64,000 nt of DNA from Oceanisphaera pacifica. Its GTDB lineage: Bacteria > Pseudomonadota > Gammaproteobacteria > Enterobacterales > Aeromonadaceae. Numbering within the stretch: the stretch's first letter is position 1; each line of letters starts with the position of its first letter. Below the pieces are notes generated by a model that saw only the letters and a program-made list of their open reading frames with translations, did not search any database and was not told the DNA's origin. Below, piece by piece: positions 17,553-27,781 of the stretch. The stretch lies in NCBI RefSeq assembly GCF_017498065.1, contig NZ_JAGDFX010000011.1:1-64000 (forward strand), read 5' to 3'. The position numbers and the translations under genes were made by a program.

Positions 17553-18704
17553 GTGTCAATAAAAGCCCTTTTGCCCTCGTTATTTCTATTATTGCCGCTG
17601 ACATTACCGTTAACGGCCCATGCCGACTGGTACCAAACCCAAGGCTCAGCCCCCTTAAGCTTAGGAAATGAAGCTGCTCGTCAACAGGCGTTAGAACAAG
17701 CATTAACCGAGGCATTACTACAAGCCGGTGCCTCTCTTACCACTGTGCAGTCCGTTACCAATGGCGCGCTGTCTGAGCAGCGGCTAGATATTGCCGCCCA
17801 AGGTGAGCTAATGGATTATGTGGTCTTAAAAGAACATAACTCACAGGGACGCTTATGGCTGACGTTAAGGGCTGATATTTGGCCTAACAAAAAAGTAACT
17901 CCAAAATGCAATGGTAATTATCACCCCGGCATCACGCTTACGCGCTTTTCTATTCAGTACCCTGAACAGGCCAGATTTGGCCAAATTTATGATTTGGGCG
18001 CAGCCGTTACTAACAAGCTGACGCAACAGCTCTCTTCGAGTGTCAATTTAATGACAAACCTTTCCCATCAAGTGGCCACCGATAAAAGCTTGCCTCGTAG
18101 CCCAGGGTTACGCCAAGGCGCGGATCTGTTAGCAAAGCAGCAACAATCTCGATTACTGCTAAGCGGTATCATTAGCGATATTAGCATGGAGGAAGGTAAT
18201 TGGATGAAGTGGCGCTTTAGCGATATGCCACGCCAATTCGCCTTAAATGTGACCTTAGAAGACAGTTTTACCGGTGAACAGTTATTACAAAAAAACTATC
18301 AAGTAGAAGCCCCTTGGGGTTATAGCAAGCACGCTAAAGTCAGAGTTCAGGAACAAGGCTTTTGGCATTCTAGTTATGGCCAATCGGCAGATCAGCTATT
18401 GCTGCAAGTAGCAAGAGACGTGGTAAATGCACAGTCGTGCATGAAAGCCATTGGTCATATTTTGCAGCAGTCTGAAGAAGGGATTTTAATGGACTTAGGG
18501 CGCCAAGCCGGTATTAAACCTGGGGATCGTTTTACGCTGGTTCATCGCCGTCAAATACAGCCCGGTTATTACAGTGAGACCTCATCTGAGGCACAATTTG
18601 TGGTACAGCAGAGCCATACCGATTATAGCCTACTGGCACCCGCTGATCGTAATGCCAAGCAAGTGAGAGTCGCCCCAGGGGATGTGCTTACCGCGCTGCA
18701 TTAA
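17553..18704 (+). CDS. flgT: Flagellar H-ring protein FlgT
   Basis: FlgT is a periplasmic protein that forms the H-ring around the basal body in Vibrio-type polar flagella. The start is a GTG at 17553 after AGGTGATTCC. A Sec signal peptide ends at THAxA-like LTAHA, and the mature part begins DWYQTQGSAPLSLGNEAAR, typical of the FlgT N-domain. The C-terminal part (about 290-383) includes EGILMDLGRQAGIKPGDRF. The product has 383 residues. It is divergent from flgOP. Confidence 0.93.
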   Translation: MSIKALLPSLFLLLPLTLPLTAHADWYQTQGSAPLSLGNEAARQQALEQALTEALLQAGASLTTVQSVTNGALSEQRLDIAAQGELMDYVVLKEHNSQGRLWLTLRADIWPNKKVTPKCNGNYHPGITLTRFSIQYPEQARFGQIYDLGAAVTNKLTQQLSSSVNLMTNLSHQVATDKSLPRSPGLRQGADLLAKQQQSRLLLSGIISDISMEEGNWMKWRFSDMPRQFALNVTLEDSFTGEQLLQKNYQVEAPWGYSKHAKVRVQEQGFWHSSYGQSADQLLLQVARDVVNAQSCMKAIGHILQQSEEGILMDLGRQAGIKPGDRFTLVHRRQIQPGYYSETSSEAQFVVQQSHTDYSLLAPADRNAKQVRVAPGDVLTALH

Positions 18705-18775
18705 TGCACCATACCAAAGTTGGCGATGTTTTAGGTTTAACCCATTCTCGCTGGTGCTCGGTGCTGTTTTTCGCC

Positions 18776-18999
18776 GTCATTGCGAGGAATCTAACAGACA
18801 GTAATAAGCTTGAAGCTTGAAGCCGGAAGTAAAAACAAAAATGCCTCTGTGTTTTTGTTTAGCTTACCGCTTCCAGCTCTCAGCTTCCGGCTTTCTTTAT
18901 GCGGTACGAAAAATCCAACCCGTTTTACCTTTAACGTAGGAGTACAGCGTTAGACGTATAGCTTTGTTTGAAATGGATTGCTTCGTGCCTCGCAATGAC
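18776..18999. repeat. Composite repeat with GTCATTGCGAGG / CCTCGCAATGAC ends (copy C, inverted)
   Basis: This 224-base element carries the interior of copies A and B (8495, 8804) in reverse orientation: AATCTAACAGACAGTAATAA, the AGCCGGAAG hairpin, GCGGTACGAAAAATCCAACC and ACCTTTAACGTAGGAG, ending with GGATTGCTTCGTGCC. It has lost about 20 bases next to its left end. The 541-base gap 18705-19245 otherwise holds only this, a GAATTCGCCCCTAC palindrome and the thr terminator. Confidence 0.8.
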
Positions 19000-19071
19000 C
19001 CCGATGTTTTTCTTTAACTGACAGCTAACGGCTGACAGCTCCCCGAAGGGGCTTAACCGGACTCCTAAAAT

Positions 19072-19099
19072 AAAAACACCGAGCCTAAAGACTCGGTGT
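19072..19099 (-). terminator. Terminator of the thr operon
   Basis: Arms ACACCGAG (19076-19083) and CTCGGTGT (19092-19099) form a hairpin with a TTTTTATTTT tail on the minus strand, about 150 bases after thrC. Confidence 0.75.
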
Positions 19100-19134
19100 G
19101 TTGGGTTTAGCTTAGTGCTTGGCGCTGCCCTTTT

Positions 19135-19158
19135 GTGCGAATGAATTCGCCCCTACAT
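19135..19158. repeat. Palindromic repeat, GTGCGAATGAATTCGCCCCTAC variant
   Basis: This variant of the 5948/6029 palindrome has CGAATGAATTCG at its core and the CCCTAC flank. It lies between the thr terminator and thrC. Confidence 0.65.
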
Positions 19159-19245
19159 AAAATACAGCGACTGCATTAATGCACCATGCCTAAGTTTAAG
19201 GTGTGTTGGGTTTAGCTTGGTGCTTGGCGCCGGCGCTAGGCGCTA

Positions 19246-20526
19246 TCACTTCCCCATCATTTTTTCTTTTAGCACGGCAAAATCAGCCGCTATGGTGCCA
19301 TTTAGTGGCTCCATAGCGAGGTGCTTAGCCAGTGGACCGGGTAGCGGTAAGTCTTGCTCTAAAATGGCATCTACATTTTCTTTAAACTTAGCCGGGTGTG
19401 CCGTACATAAGAAAATGCCCACTTCATCTTTGCCGCGCTCTTTATTCAATAAGTCCCAGCCAATGGCACCGTGGGGCTCACATAAATAGCCTTGCGCAAA
19501 CAAGCGCTGTAGTGCGTCTTTCGTGTCTGCATCATCGAGGGAGCCCGAGGCAATGTCGGCTAAGTTCCAGCCTTTTACGCGACACAGCTCTTCTACTCGT
19601 GGCCAGTTATTAGGGCGGCTTACATCCATAGCATTAGATAAGGTGGCCACGGTTGCTTTAGGATCCCAGCTGCCACTTTCTAAATAGCGTGGCACGGTAT
19701 CGTTGGCATTCGTCGCCGCCATAAAGCGCTTCACTGGTAAGCCCAGCGCCTTGGCAATTAAGCCGGCGGTTAAGTTACCAAAGTTGCCCGATGGTACAGC
19801 AATCACAGCTTTATGACGTTGCTCTACAGGCAATTGCGCCACGGCTTCAAAGTAGTAGCATACTTGGGCCACTAAGCGGCTAATGTTAATGGAGTTGGCC
19901 GAGTTTAACCCCACTGCCTCTTTTAGCTCTTCATCATCAAAGGCTTGTTTTACTAACGCCTGGCAGTCATCAAAATCGCCCTGCACGGCAAAGGTGCGAA
20001 TATTGTCACCTAAGGTGGTAAACAATTTTTCTTGCAGCGGGCTAATTTTTCCCTCTGGATACAAAATAACCACTTCAATATTCGGCAGCCCATGGAAAGC
20101 ATGCGCCACTGCCGCACCGGTATCACCGGATGTTGCCGTTAAAATGGTGATCTTTTTACCGTCTGTGCTAAGCGTGGCCAAACACTGAGCCATAAAGCGA
20201 CCACCAAAGTCTTTAAAGGCTAAGGTTGGGCCATGAAACAGCTCAAGGGCATAAGTGTGATCGTCTACTTTGACCAAGGGGGCAGGAAAAGCAAAGGCAC
20301 GCTCTACCATAGCGGTAAGGGTGGCTTCAGGAATTTCATCACCAATCAGGTGTTGTAGCACGGCAACTGAGCGCGGCACTAGCGGCTGCTCTAACAGGGC
20401 ATCGATATTGGCAATGGGGCTGAGGTTTTCAGGGAAAAACAACCCTTGACCACGGCCCAAACCTTGCTTAACGGCACCAGTAAAATTGATGGTTTCCGTA
20501 TTATCCTTAATATTGTACAACTTCAT
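19246..20526 (-). CDS. thrC: Threonine synthase
   Basis: ThrC converts O-phospho-L-homoserine to threonine using pyridoxal phosphate. The 426-residue product begins [15 protein letters not shown] and has the PLP lysine in [15 protein letters not shown], with the phosphate-binding loop [12 protein letters not shown]. Length and motifs match the E. coli-type enzyme. Its ATG overlaps the thrB TGA (ATGA), so it is translationally coupled within the thrLABC operon. Confidence 0.98.
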   Translation of the reverse strand: MKLYNIKDNTETINFTGAVKQGLGRGQGLFFPENLSPIANIDALLEQPLVPRSVAVLQHLIGDEIPEATLTAMVERAFAFPAPLVKVDDHTYALELFHGPTLAFKDFGGRFMAQCLATLSTDGKKITILTATSGDTGAAVAHAFHGLPNIEVVILYPEGKISPLQEKLFTTLGDNIRTFAVQGDFDDCQALVKQAFDDEELKEAVGLNSANSINISRLVAQVCYYFEAVAQLPVEQRHKAVIAVPSGNFGNLTAGLIAKALGLPVKRFMAATNANDTVPRYLESGSWDPKATVATLSNAMDVSRPNNWPRVEELCRVKGWNLADIASGSLDDADTKDALQRLFAQGYLCEPHGAIGWDLLNKERGKDEVGIFLCTAHPAKFKENVDAILEQDLPLPGPLAKHLAMEPLNGTIAADFAVLKEKMMGK

Positions 20527-21479
20527 AATTCTGTTCCTGTTACTCGCGCACCTTGGGTGTCGATTTTACAAATATGACAAAAACCATCCTGATTTTGAAT
20601 AAAATGCTCGCCCAGCCAAGTAGCTAATTTTTCAGCTTGGCTTAACTCTTTCAGCACACAAAATACCGTAGGGCCACTGCCAGAAATACCAGTTGCTAAT
20701 GCCCCTAAAGCGGCAGCTTGATCACGCACCGCATCAAAGCCTGGGATGAGTTGCGCACGATACGGTTCGGCAATCACGTCTTTTAACATGGCCGCTGCCA
20801 ATGGCTCTTGGCCGGTATGGCAAGCATGCACAAAACCACCTAAACGACGGCCATAGGTTAGGCAGTCTTGACGGCGATATTGTGCCGGTAAAATACTGCG
20901 TGCTTCTGAGGTGGAAATATTAATACCGGGATAACACAGTACAAAGTACCAATCGTCAAAACTTGGCAGGGTTTGGCTTACTACATCAGCTTCGTCTAGC
21001 ACCAGCTGCATGCCGCCAAAATGGCAAGGTGCCACATTATCGTAATGCAAAGAGCCAGAGATCTGCCCTTCTAGCTCGCCCATCAGCAACATGAGTTCAT
21101 GCTCGCTAAGTGGCGTGTCATAAAAAGCATTTAAGGCAACAAAGGCCGCCACTATGCTGGTGGCGCTAGAGCCAAGACCCGAGCCAACTGGCATATTTTT
21201 TTCAAGGGTCATGGTCAGTGGCTTAGTGGCCACTTCTTTAGCAACGAGAGCTTTTTCAAAGGCTAGGTAGCAGTCATAAACAATGTTTTTAGTGAAATCG
21301 TCGGGCAATTTATGGGCATAAGCACCCACTGTGGTGAGATTAAATTGACCCTGAGTGTCAGCCACCAACACCCGATCACCCAACATAGTGCCATCAACTG
21401 GGGCGACAGCCGCCCCTAATACATCAAAGCCCACACTCACATTTGCCGTAGAGGCAGGAGCAAACGCAACAACACTCAT
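20523..21479 (-). CDS. thrB: Homoserine kinase
   Basis: ThrB phosphorylates homoserine with ATP (GHMP kinase family). The 318-residue product shows the substrate motif [16 protein letters not shown] and the ATP loop [19 protein letters not shown]-terminal [12 protein letters not shown] completes the GHMP fold. It starts directly at the thrA stop and overlaps thrC by 4 bases. Confidence 0.98.
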   Translation of the reverse strand: MSVVAFAPASTANVSVGFDVLGAAVAPVDGTMLGDRVLVADTQGQFNLTTVGAYAHKLPDDFTKNIVYDCYLAFEKALVAKEVATKPLTMTLEKNMPVGSGLGSSATSIVAAFVALNAFYDTPLSEHELMLLMGELEGQISGSLHYDNVAPCHFGGMQLVLDEADVVSQTLPSFDDWYFVLCYPGINISTSEARSILPAQYRRQDCLTYGRRLGGFVHACHTGQEPLAAAMLKDVIAEPYRAQLIPGFDAVRDQAAALGALATGISGSGPTVFCVLKELSQAEKLATWLGEHFIQNQDGFCHICKIDTQGARVTGTEL

Positions 21480-23939
21480 TTATAGCTCCTGCTTCCAGTT
21501 GTGAGTACGCAATAAGTCCGCAAATACACCGGCAGCCGTCACATCGGCACCGGCGCCGTAACCGCGCAATACTAATGGAATAGGCTGGTAATATTGCGTG
21601 TAAAAGGCCAAGGCATTTTCACCGTCTTTCACTTTAAACAAGGGATCATCACCGTCTACCGCTTTAATCGCTACTTTACAGTGACCATCTTCAATTTCAC
21701 CCACATAGCGCAGTACTTTGCCTTCGCTGGCCGCCTCAGACACTAACTGTTCAAAATAACCGTTCGCTTCTGGCAGGCGTGCCATAAAGGTTTCAATATC
21801 GCCGCTGGCGTCAAACTCGGGTGGTAAGCCCATTTCAATTTCAATGTCGGCTAAGTCTAGTTCTAGACCGGCTTCACGAGCCAAGATCAGTAGCTTGCGC
21901 GCCACATCCATGCCGTTTAAGTCATCTCGTGGGTCGGGCTCTGTAAAGCCATTTTCTCGGGCCACGCGAGTGGCATCCGCAAAGCTCATGCCTTCGTCTA
22001 ACTTACCGAAAATATACGACATAGAGCCGGATAAAATACCGCCAAAGGATTTCAGTTGGTCACCGGCACGCAGCAGGTTTTGTAGATTTTCAATCACCGG
22101 CAAACCGGCGCCCACTGTGGTTTCGTATAAAAACTTACGATGGGTACGCTGAGCGGCACGACGTAGCTGACGATAGTAATCAAGGCTTGCGGTATTGGCT
22201 TTTTTGTTTGGCGTTACCACATGAAAACCCGCTGCTAAAAAGTCAGCATATTGCTCGGCTACACTGTCACTGGAAGTACAATCCACTAATACTGGGTTAA
22301 TAAGGTGGCTGTCTTCTACCATGCGTTGCAAGCGCGGCAAGTTAAAGGTGTCGGTCGCTTGCGCCAGCTTATCTTGCCACTCGTTTAAGTTAATACCGTC
22401 GCGGTTGACGGTCATTTGACGAGAGTTAGCAATGCCCACTACACGAATACCGATATCTTGGGTTTCTAGTACTGGTTGCTGGCGGCGAATTTGCTCAAGT
22501 AGCTCTCCGCCTACCCCGCCACAACCCACTAAAAATACATCAATAAAACGACGGCTAGAGAAGAAGTTTTGATGACAGGCTTTTATAGCTTCGGTAGTTT
22601 TTGCTTTATGGATCACCGCCGAAATAGAGCGCTCGCTCGAACCCTGGGCGATAGCCACAATATTAATGGATGCTTCAGCTAAGGCATTAAAGAAACGCGC
22701 CGACACCCCTCTTACGGTGCGCATGCGATCACCCACCAAAGAAATAATGGCGAGATCTTCAATGATATCTAATGGTTCTAGCAGTTTATTTTCAAACTCA
22801 AGGGCAAACTCATTGGCAATGGCTTGCTGTGCTTTTTGCTTATCAAAGCTGTGAATACAAAAACTCACGCTATATTCAGATGAGCTTTGGGTGATCAGCA
22901 CTATGCTCACACCGGCACGAGACACACAAGAGAACAAGCGCCCAGCCATGCCAACCATGCCTTTCATGCCTGGGCCTGAAATATTAATCATGGTCATGCC
23001 AGCTAAGTCAGAAATCCCCTTAACTTGCTGATCGTCATCACTGCACTGTGGGCCAATGAGTGAGCCTTCGCCTTGGGGATTACCGGTATTTTTAATTAAG
23101 CACGGAATATGGAACTGTGCGATAGGGGCGATGGTTTTCGGGTGCAATACTTTAGCACCAAAATAAGACAGCTCCATGGCTTCTTTATACGACAGCTGTT
23201 TAAGCAGCTTGGCATCGGGCACTAAGCGTGGGTCACAGTTGTAAACGCCGTCTACGTCTGTCCAAATTTCACAGCATTCGGCATTCACACAGGCAGACAA
23301 AACAGCAGCAGAATAATCTGACCCATTGCGGCCTAAAATAACGGTTTCGCCCTTTTCATTGCCGGCAGTAAAGCCTGGCATAAGGTAGACGCAATCGGGG
23401 CGTAGTGCTTGCTCGGCAAAGCGCTGGCGCGATGCGCTAATGTTAATGGTGGCCTCTAAATAGCTACCTTCCCCCAGCAACATGGTTTGTGGGGTAATGA
23501 CTTCGACTTGCTCGCCTCGGGCTTTTAACAGTTCAGCCATAGTGGCAATCGATAAGGCTTCGCCACGGCTTAAAATGTGTGCTTGAGTATTATCTGGGCA
23601 TTGCTGTAGTAGACTCACCCCTTGAAGTAAGCGAGCCAGCTGGCTGAGTTCGCGTTCAATGCGCTCTTTTAATGCGGCATCATCTAGTGGAGCAAATTGA
23701 GCTTTTAGGCCATCAATTATACCGTGAAAAATCTGCTCAATTTCTTGTAGTACAGGTGCAGGGTCTAAACCACGAATGGTTTGCTCTACTACCGCGACCA
23801 AATGATTCGTTACTTTGGCGGGAGCGGATAACACCAACGCCACCTGAGATTGCTGCTGATTATTGACCACAATATCGGCGACATTATTAAATCGCTCGCT
23901 ATTGGCCAAAGAGGTGCCGCCAAATTTCAAGACACGCAT
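21480..23939 (-). CDS. thrA: Bifunctional aspartokinase I / homoserine dehydrogenase I
   Basis: ThrA catalyses the first and third steps from aspartate to threonine. The aspartokinase domain (about 1-290, beginning [17 protein letters not shown]) is followed by ACT regulatory domains (about 315-460). The homoserine dehydrogenase domain (about 465-819) has the NAD(P)-binding loop [18 protein letters not shown] and [11 protein letters not shown]. The 819-residue length fits the E. coli fusion (820). Expression is predicted to be attenuated by the thrL leader just upstream. Confidence 0.98.
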   Translation of the reverse strand: MRVLKFGGTSLANSERFNNVADIVVNNQQQSQVALVLSAPAKVTNHLVAVVEQTIRGLDPAPVLQEIEQIFHGIIDGLKAQFAPLDDAALKERIERELSQLARLLQGVSLLQQCPDNTQAHILSRGEALSIATMAELLKARGEQVEVITPQTMLLGEGSYLEATINISASRQRFAEQALRPDCVYLMPGFTAGNEKGETVILGRNGSDYSAAVLSACVNAECCEIWTDVDGVYNCDPRLVPDAKLLKQLSYKEAMELSYFGAKVLHPKTIAPIAQFHIPCLIKNTGNPQGEGSLIGPQCSDDDQQVKGISDLAGMTMINISGPGMKGMVGMAGRLFSCVSRAGVSIVLITQSSSEYSVSFCIHSFDKQKAQQAIANEFALEFENKLLEPLDIIEDLAIISLVGDRMRTVRGVSARFFNALAEASINIVAIAQGSSERSISAVIHKAKTTEAIKACHQNFFSSRRFIDVFLVGCGGVGGELLEQIRRQQPVLETQDIGIRVVGIANSRQMTVNRDGINLNEWQDKLAQATDTFNLPRLQRMVEDSHLINPVLVDCTSSDSVAEQYADFLAAGFHVVTPNKKANTASLDYYRQLRRAAQRTHRKFLYETTVGAGLPVIENLQNLLRAGDQLKSFGGILSGSMSYIFGKLDEGMSFADATRVARENGFTEPDPRDDLNGMDVARKLLILAREAGLELDLADIEIEMGLPPEFDASGDIETFMARLPEANGYFEQLVSEAASEGKVLRYVGEIEDGHCKVAIKAVDGDDPLFKVKDGENALAFYTQYYQPIPLVLRGYGAGADVTAAGVFADLLRTHNWKQEL

Positions 23940-23982
23940 TTATAACTCCCTGTTTTAGACGAAAAGTACTAAACGAAAATGT

Positions 23983-24015
23983 AAAAAGCCCGCATCGGAT
24001 GGGGAGGCGGGCTTT
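23983..24015 (-). terminator. thr operon attenuator (transcription terminator)
   Basis: On the minus strand AAAGCCCGC, a 13-base loop, then GCGGGCTTT followed by further Ts forms a terminator 44 bases before thrA and just downstream of thrL. The position fits classic threonine/isoleucine attenuation. Confidence 0.88.
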
Positions 24016-24044
24016 AGAATTCTAATCGGTATGTCGTTAGCGCA

Positions 24045-24119
24045 TCAGCCTTCCCCAGCCCCACCCGTGGTGGTTCCGGTAATAATAATGGTGGTGATGC
24101 GGTGTGCACAAAGCAGCAT
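24045..24119 (-). CDS. thrL: thr operon leader peptide
   Basis: A 24-codon frame starts at the ATG at 24117-24119 and stops at TGA (24045-24047). It reads MLLCAHR, then ITTIIITGTTTGG, then AGEG. Six Thr and four Ile codons lie in a 13-codon stretch, as in the E. coli thrL peptide. GAGG upstream serves as ribosome-binding site. Ribosome stalling at low charged tRNA-Thr or tRNA-Ile should prevent the attenuator (23983-24015) from forming. A sigma70 promoter lies just upstream. Confidence 0.9.
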   Translation of the reverse strand: MLLCAHRITTIIITGTTTGGAGEG

Positions 24120-24149
24120 AACGAACAACCTCTAATAGCGAATGCCATA

Positions 24150-24178
24150 GCAATACCCCGAGAGTACATACTTGTCAA
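24150..24178 (-). promoter_or_regulatory. Sigma70 promoter of thrLABC
   Basis: On the minus strand TTGACA (24173-24178), a 17-base spacer, then TATTGC (24150-24155). The -35 is a perfect consensus and overlaps the TGA stop codon of lasT. Confidence 0.82.
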
Positions 24179-24876
24179 CTCTCCTTGTGGCTTGATAAGG
24201 CTCGGTTGAGATCTTTATAAAGCAGATGTAATAAGTTTAGATCCCGCTGCTCTAGCATAGGCAATCGGTCTGATACCCAATGTGCCAGTTTTTCATGCTG
24301 CCCAACTCCTATATCACTAAGCAGTTGTTCTGTTTTTTGTTGTAACAACTTTAGCTGGGTATTATCAGCTTGAGCCTTGGATGCCAACACTGATTGGTTA
24401 CTATTTAAACTCTGACTACATTCATAGGCGTAGAGCATTATAGCCTGCCCTAAGTTCAATGAAGGATAACTAACGTTAAGAGGTAAATAGCTAATGATGT
24501 CGGCCAGCGCTAAGTCTTGATTACTTAACCCAGACTCTTCACAACCAAACACTAAGGCGACTTTTTGCAGACATTTATTATTAACTTGGCAAATGGCCTG
24601 CTTAGGCGTTAAATAATGGCGCACCTGCCCTCGCTCTCGTGCTGTGGTAGCAATCACTAAATCCATGTCGGCCAATGCAGAGGCAAGCTCATCAAAACAT
24701 TGTGCTTGGGTTAATATCTCTTGGGCTCCATGAGCGACCCAATGCGCTTTCTCTTCTGTATGTACTTGACTATTTACCACGCGCATTTGGCTAAAGCCCA
24801 TGGTTTTCATTGCTCGCGCAGCTGCACCCACATTTTCTGCCCGCGCCGGCGATTTAAGTACAAAATACAGCTGCAT
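24175..24876 (-). CDS. lasT: SPOUT-family tRNA/rRNA methyltransferase (LasT/YjtD, TrmJ-like)
   Basis: This is a SpoU/TrmH-superfamily RNA 2'-O-methyltransferase homologue. The 233-residue product starts MQLYFVLKSPARAENVGAAARAM. The knotted SAM-binding motifs are VALVFGCEESGLSN and SYPSLNLGQAIMLYAYE. It resembles E. coli YjtD (LasT), which also lies next to the thr operon. The substrate of YjtD is not well established, so specificity is open. The gene lies directly upstream of the thr promoter on the same strand. Confidence 0.88.
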   Translation of the reverse strand: MQLYFVLKSPARAENVGAAARAMKTMGFSQMRVVNSQVHTEEKAHWVAHGAQEILTQAQCFDELASALADMDLVIATTARERGQVRHYLTPKQAICQVNNKCLQKVALVFGCEESGLSNQDLALADIISYLPLNVSYPSLNLGQAIMLYAYECSQSLNSNQSVLASKAQADNTQLKLLQQKTEQLLSDIGVGQHEKLAHWVSDRLPMLEQRDLNLLHLLYKDLNRALSSHKES

Positions 24877-25125
24877 AACTTACCCAAAAAAATGCCTGAT
24901 TTAAACGATGTCTATTGTCCCATAAATCCCACAGTAACGGTAGGCTGGTAATAAGTGCCTAATAGCAGTTTTCTTTGCACAACGATTCCCTGTTATCTGT
25001 GTGTGACGGCTTGCGTAACAAAACCATTTATAAACGTCAGTCAAAGTGCGAGCGATCGCAACGACTCGCAGCGTTCGTTAGGCTAATGTATAGCGCCACG
25101 TATGGCTTAATTAGGGAGAGATAAA

Positions 25126-26844
25126 GTGGATGATGGTGGTGTAGCGCGCGTTATTATGACGCGATTTGAGGAGTTTTATGGCTGCTTTCTTGATATCACA
25201 AAAGGAGCCCAAGGCCGATTTGAGCGCCAAGATTGGGAAGCCGTACAAGAAGCCGGTGTTGAGCGCATTCGCTTATATGATCAACATGTTAAAAAAACCG
25301 TGCAGGCGATTCGCGATCAACACGGCCACGCCCGTTTTAGTGCCAGTGAGCTAAAATCGATTAAGCAGGCATTTAACGATTTACTGATCAAGCAAACTAA
25401 CCCTGAAATTGCCGAATCTTTTTATAACTCTGTATATCGGCGATTATTTCGTCATAAAAACATTTATGCTAATAACTTGTATGTGCACCGCTTTATTTCC
25501 TGCCGCTCTGCTACTCAAACCGCATCATATTGTCAGTCATATCATACTCGCTTATCTGAGCTAGACAGTACGCTAAGCCACATTATTGAAAAGCTAGGCC
25601 TTAGCGTGCCCTTTTGCCACTTAAGCCAAGATGTCGCCTATGTGCGCCGTTATCTTGAGGAGGTGGCGCCTGCTGTTTTTGCACAACAAGAGCTGCAAAT
25701 TGATGTAATTAACTCGCTCTTTTTTCGTAATAAAGGGGCCTATTTAATTGCACGAATACAATGCAATAACATGACATTGCCGTTTATTCTGCCTATTTTA
25801 CACCATAAGCACGGCGGCCTTTATATAGACACCCTTATCTTGTCTTATGACGATGCGTCTATTTTATTCAGCTTTTCTCGTGCGTATTTTATGGTGTGGT
25901 GCCCAGAGGCGGCACCTTTAGTGCAGTTTTTGCGCCCCTTATTACCCAGTAAAGCCGATCATGAGATCTACAGTGCTATTGGCTGTCAGAAGCACGGCAA
26001 AACTGAGTTTTACCGCGATTTTTTACAGCAGCTGCATCAATCTCGCGATCAATTTGTGTTGGCACCTGGCATTAAAGGCATGGTGATGAGCGTGTTTACG
26101 CTGCCCTCTTTTAATATTGTGTTTAAAATTATTAAAGATAAGTTTACGCCGCCTAAGGTTATTAATCACGAGACGGTACGGGCTAAATACAAGCTAGTGA
26201 AACAACACGACCGAGTGGGTCGCATGGCAGACACCATGCAGTTTACTAACTTTGAGTTACCGCTTGATCGCATCAGCCCCGAGTTACTGGAAGAGCTGCA
26301 AAAAGTCGCGCCCTCGCAGCTCACCATTACCGAGCACACCCTCATAATTCATCATTTATATACTGAGCGGCGCATGACTCCCCTTAACCTCTACCTTGAG
26401 CAAGCCTCAGAGCAAGCGCGGATACAGGTATTAGATGAATATGCTAATGCCATTAAACAGTTAGCCACGGCGAATATTTTTCCTGGAGATATGTTATTTA
26501 AAAACTTTGGTGTGACGCGACATAACAGGGTTATATTTTATGATTACGATGAGATCAGCTATATGACGGAATGCCATTTTCGTGATATTCCCAAGGCACG
26601 CTATCCAGAAGATGCGTTTAGTGCTGAACCTTGGTATTCAGTGGCCGAAAACGATATTTTTCCTGAAGAATTTGCCACTTTTTTACTGAGTAGCCCCAAG
26701 ATCCGTGATGCATTTAACCTTGAGCATCATGATTTATTTACCGCAGATTATTGGCGAGGGTTACAAGATAAGATTACTAATGGGCAATTTGGCGATGTCT
26801 TCCCTTACTCACAACAGCAGCGTTTTCACGTTCGTTATGGTTAA
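25126..26844 (+). CDS. aceK: Isocitrate dehydrogenase kinase/phosphatase
   Basis: AceK inactivates isocitrate dehydrogenase by phosphorylation and reactivates it, switching carbon between the TCA cycle and the glyoxylate bypass. The 572-residue product has the nucleotide-binding strand FNIVFKIIKDKFTPPK and the catalytic loop GDMLFKNFGVTRHNRVIFYD, ending RRF-like QQRFHVRYG as in E. coli. The GTG at 25126 follows GGGAGAG at good spacing. aceB and aceA are not adjacent; the target icd lies about 3.7 kb away. Confidence 0.96.
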   Translation: MDDGGVARVIMTRFEEFYGCFLDITKGAQGRFERQDWEAVQEAGVERIRLYDQHVKKTVQAIRDQHGHARFSASELKSIKQAFNDLLIKQTNPEIAESFYNSVYRRLFRHKNIYANNLYVHRFISCRSATQTASYCQSYHTRLSELDSTLSHIIEKLGLSVPFCHLSQDVAYVRRYLEEVAPAVFAQQELQIDVINSLFFRNKGAYLIARIQCNNMTLPFILPILHHKHGGLYIDTLILSYDDASILFSFSRAYFMVWCPEAAPLVQFLRPLLPSKADHEIYSAIGCQKHGKTEFYRDFLQQLHQSRDQFVLAPGIKGMVMSVFTLPSFNIVFKIIKDKFTPPKVINHETVRAKYKLVKQHDRVGRMADTMQFTNFELPLDRISPELLEELQKVAPSQLTITEHTLIIHHLYTERRMTPLNLYLEQASEQARIQVLDEYANAIKQLATANIFPGDMLFKNFGVTRHNRVIFYDYDEISYMTECHFRDIPKARYPEDAFSAEPWYSVAENDIFPEEFATFLLSSPKIRDAFNLEHHDLFTADYWRGLQDKITNGQFGDVFPYSQQQRFHVRYG

Positions 26845-26858
26845 GGCTTTAAATACAA

Positions 26859-26880
26859 TGCACGGAGCGGGCTCCGTGCA
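26859..26880. other. Strong hairpin between aceK and rraA stops
   Basis: TGCACGGAG and CTCCGTGCA pair around a 4-base loop, between the convergent aceK and rraA ends. No T-run follows on either strand, so it may be a transcript-end stabilising hairpin rather than an intrinsic terminator. Confidence 0.5.
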
Positions 26881-26928
26881 CCCTGTTAGCTGGTTACTAA
26901 AGGCTGTAACGCTTAAGCCGTTATAAAG

Positions 26929-27420
26929 CTAAAACGAGTGGTGGGTGAGCGGCTCGCGGGCAACCAGCACCCCATTAATATCCGCGTAAATATAGTCATC
27001 CGGCTTAATGGTAACTTCAGCAAATGTGACGGGCACATCGATTTCACCCACGCCACGTTTTTCGGTTTTCATTGGGCAGGTTGCCAGCGCTTTTACACCC
27101 AGCGCCATATCGCTAATGGCACCAGCATCACGAATAGCACCATTAATAATCAGCCCTGCCCAGCCGTTTTCTATGGCTAATGCCGCCAGCTGATCGCCCA
27201 TTAATGCACGGCGCAAGCTTCCACCACCATCAACAACCAGCACCTTGCCCGTTCCTGGGGTGGCCAATAACTCTCGCACTTTAGAGTTATCTTCTTTACA
27301 GCTAACAGTCACGGCTTGCCCCCAAAAGGTTTGCGCGGCACCGTAATCTTTAAAAATAGGCGCTAATATTTCCACTTCATCGCCATGCTCATCACATAAA
27401 TCAGGTAATAAATCTAACAT
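26929..27420 (-). CDS. rraA: Ribonuclease E inhibitor RraA / RraA-like protein
   Basis: RraA binds RNase E and lowers its activity in E. coli. The fold is shared with class II aldolases (4-hydroxy-4-methyl-2-oxoglutarate aldolase). The 163-residue product has GTGKVLVVDGGGSLRRALMG and GWAGLIINGAIRDAG, the conserved glycine-rich and Arg-Asp loops. It is convergent with aceK and divergent from arcA. Confidence 0.92.
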   Translation of the reverse strand: MLDLLPDLCDEHGDEVEILAPIFKDYGAAQTFWGQAVTVSCKEDNSKVRELLATPGTGKVLVVDGGGSLRRALMGDQLAALAIENGWAGLIINGAIRDAGAISDMALGVKALATCPMKTEKRGVGEIDVPVTFAEVTIKPDDYIYADINGVLVAREPLTHHSF

Positions 27421-27781
27421 TTCACATCTCCATAATAGATAAACTCATCACAATACCCACCTTACCCCCGCAATCTACAACGAGCAAATGTAACATTATC
27501 AGCGCTTGACTATTGTTATGCTCCTGTTAACTGTTAAAATAGTAGTACTTTGGGTTATGGACCTCTGTTTGTCCCAGCTGTATATTTTTTGGGCGCAAAG
27601 CAGTCACGGCATGGGATGCAAATAATAAAAAGCTCAAGAAACAGTACAGTCAGGCCGGCGCAACTTGGTGTTAACGAGATATGGCTTGGCACCATAAAAG
27701 TGCTAGAGTAATCATTAATATCTCTCACTTAGGCAACTGTTGATACTGAATTCTATTTACATCTAATAAACAGGTAGGCGC
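27421..27781. other. Long arcA/rraA divergent intergenic region
   Basis: This 361-base stretch has no supported gene. A possible arcA promoter is TTGTTA, 16 bases, TAAAAT around 27511-27541, which would leave a leader of over 200 bases. This is weak. I see no obvious repeat or riboswitch. Confidence 0.35.

Noticed and set aside
26859-26880. Intrinsic terminator for aceK
   Set aside because: The hairpin is strong but has no T-run on either strand, so it is reported only as a hairpin.
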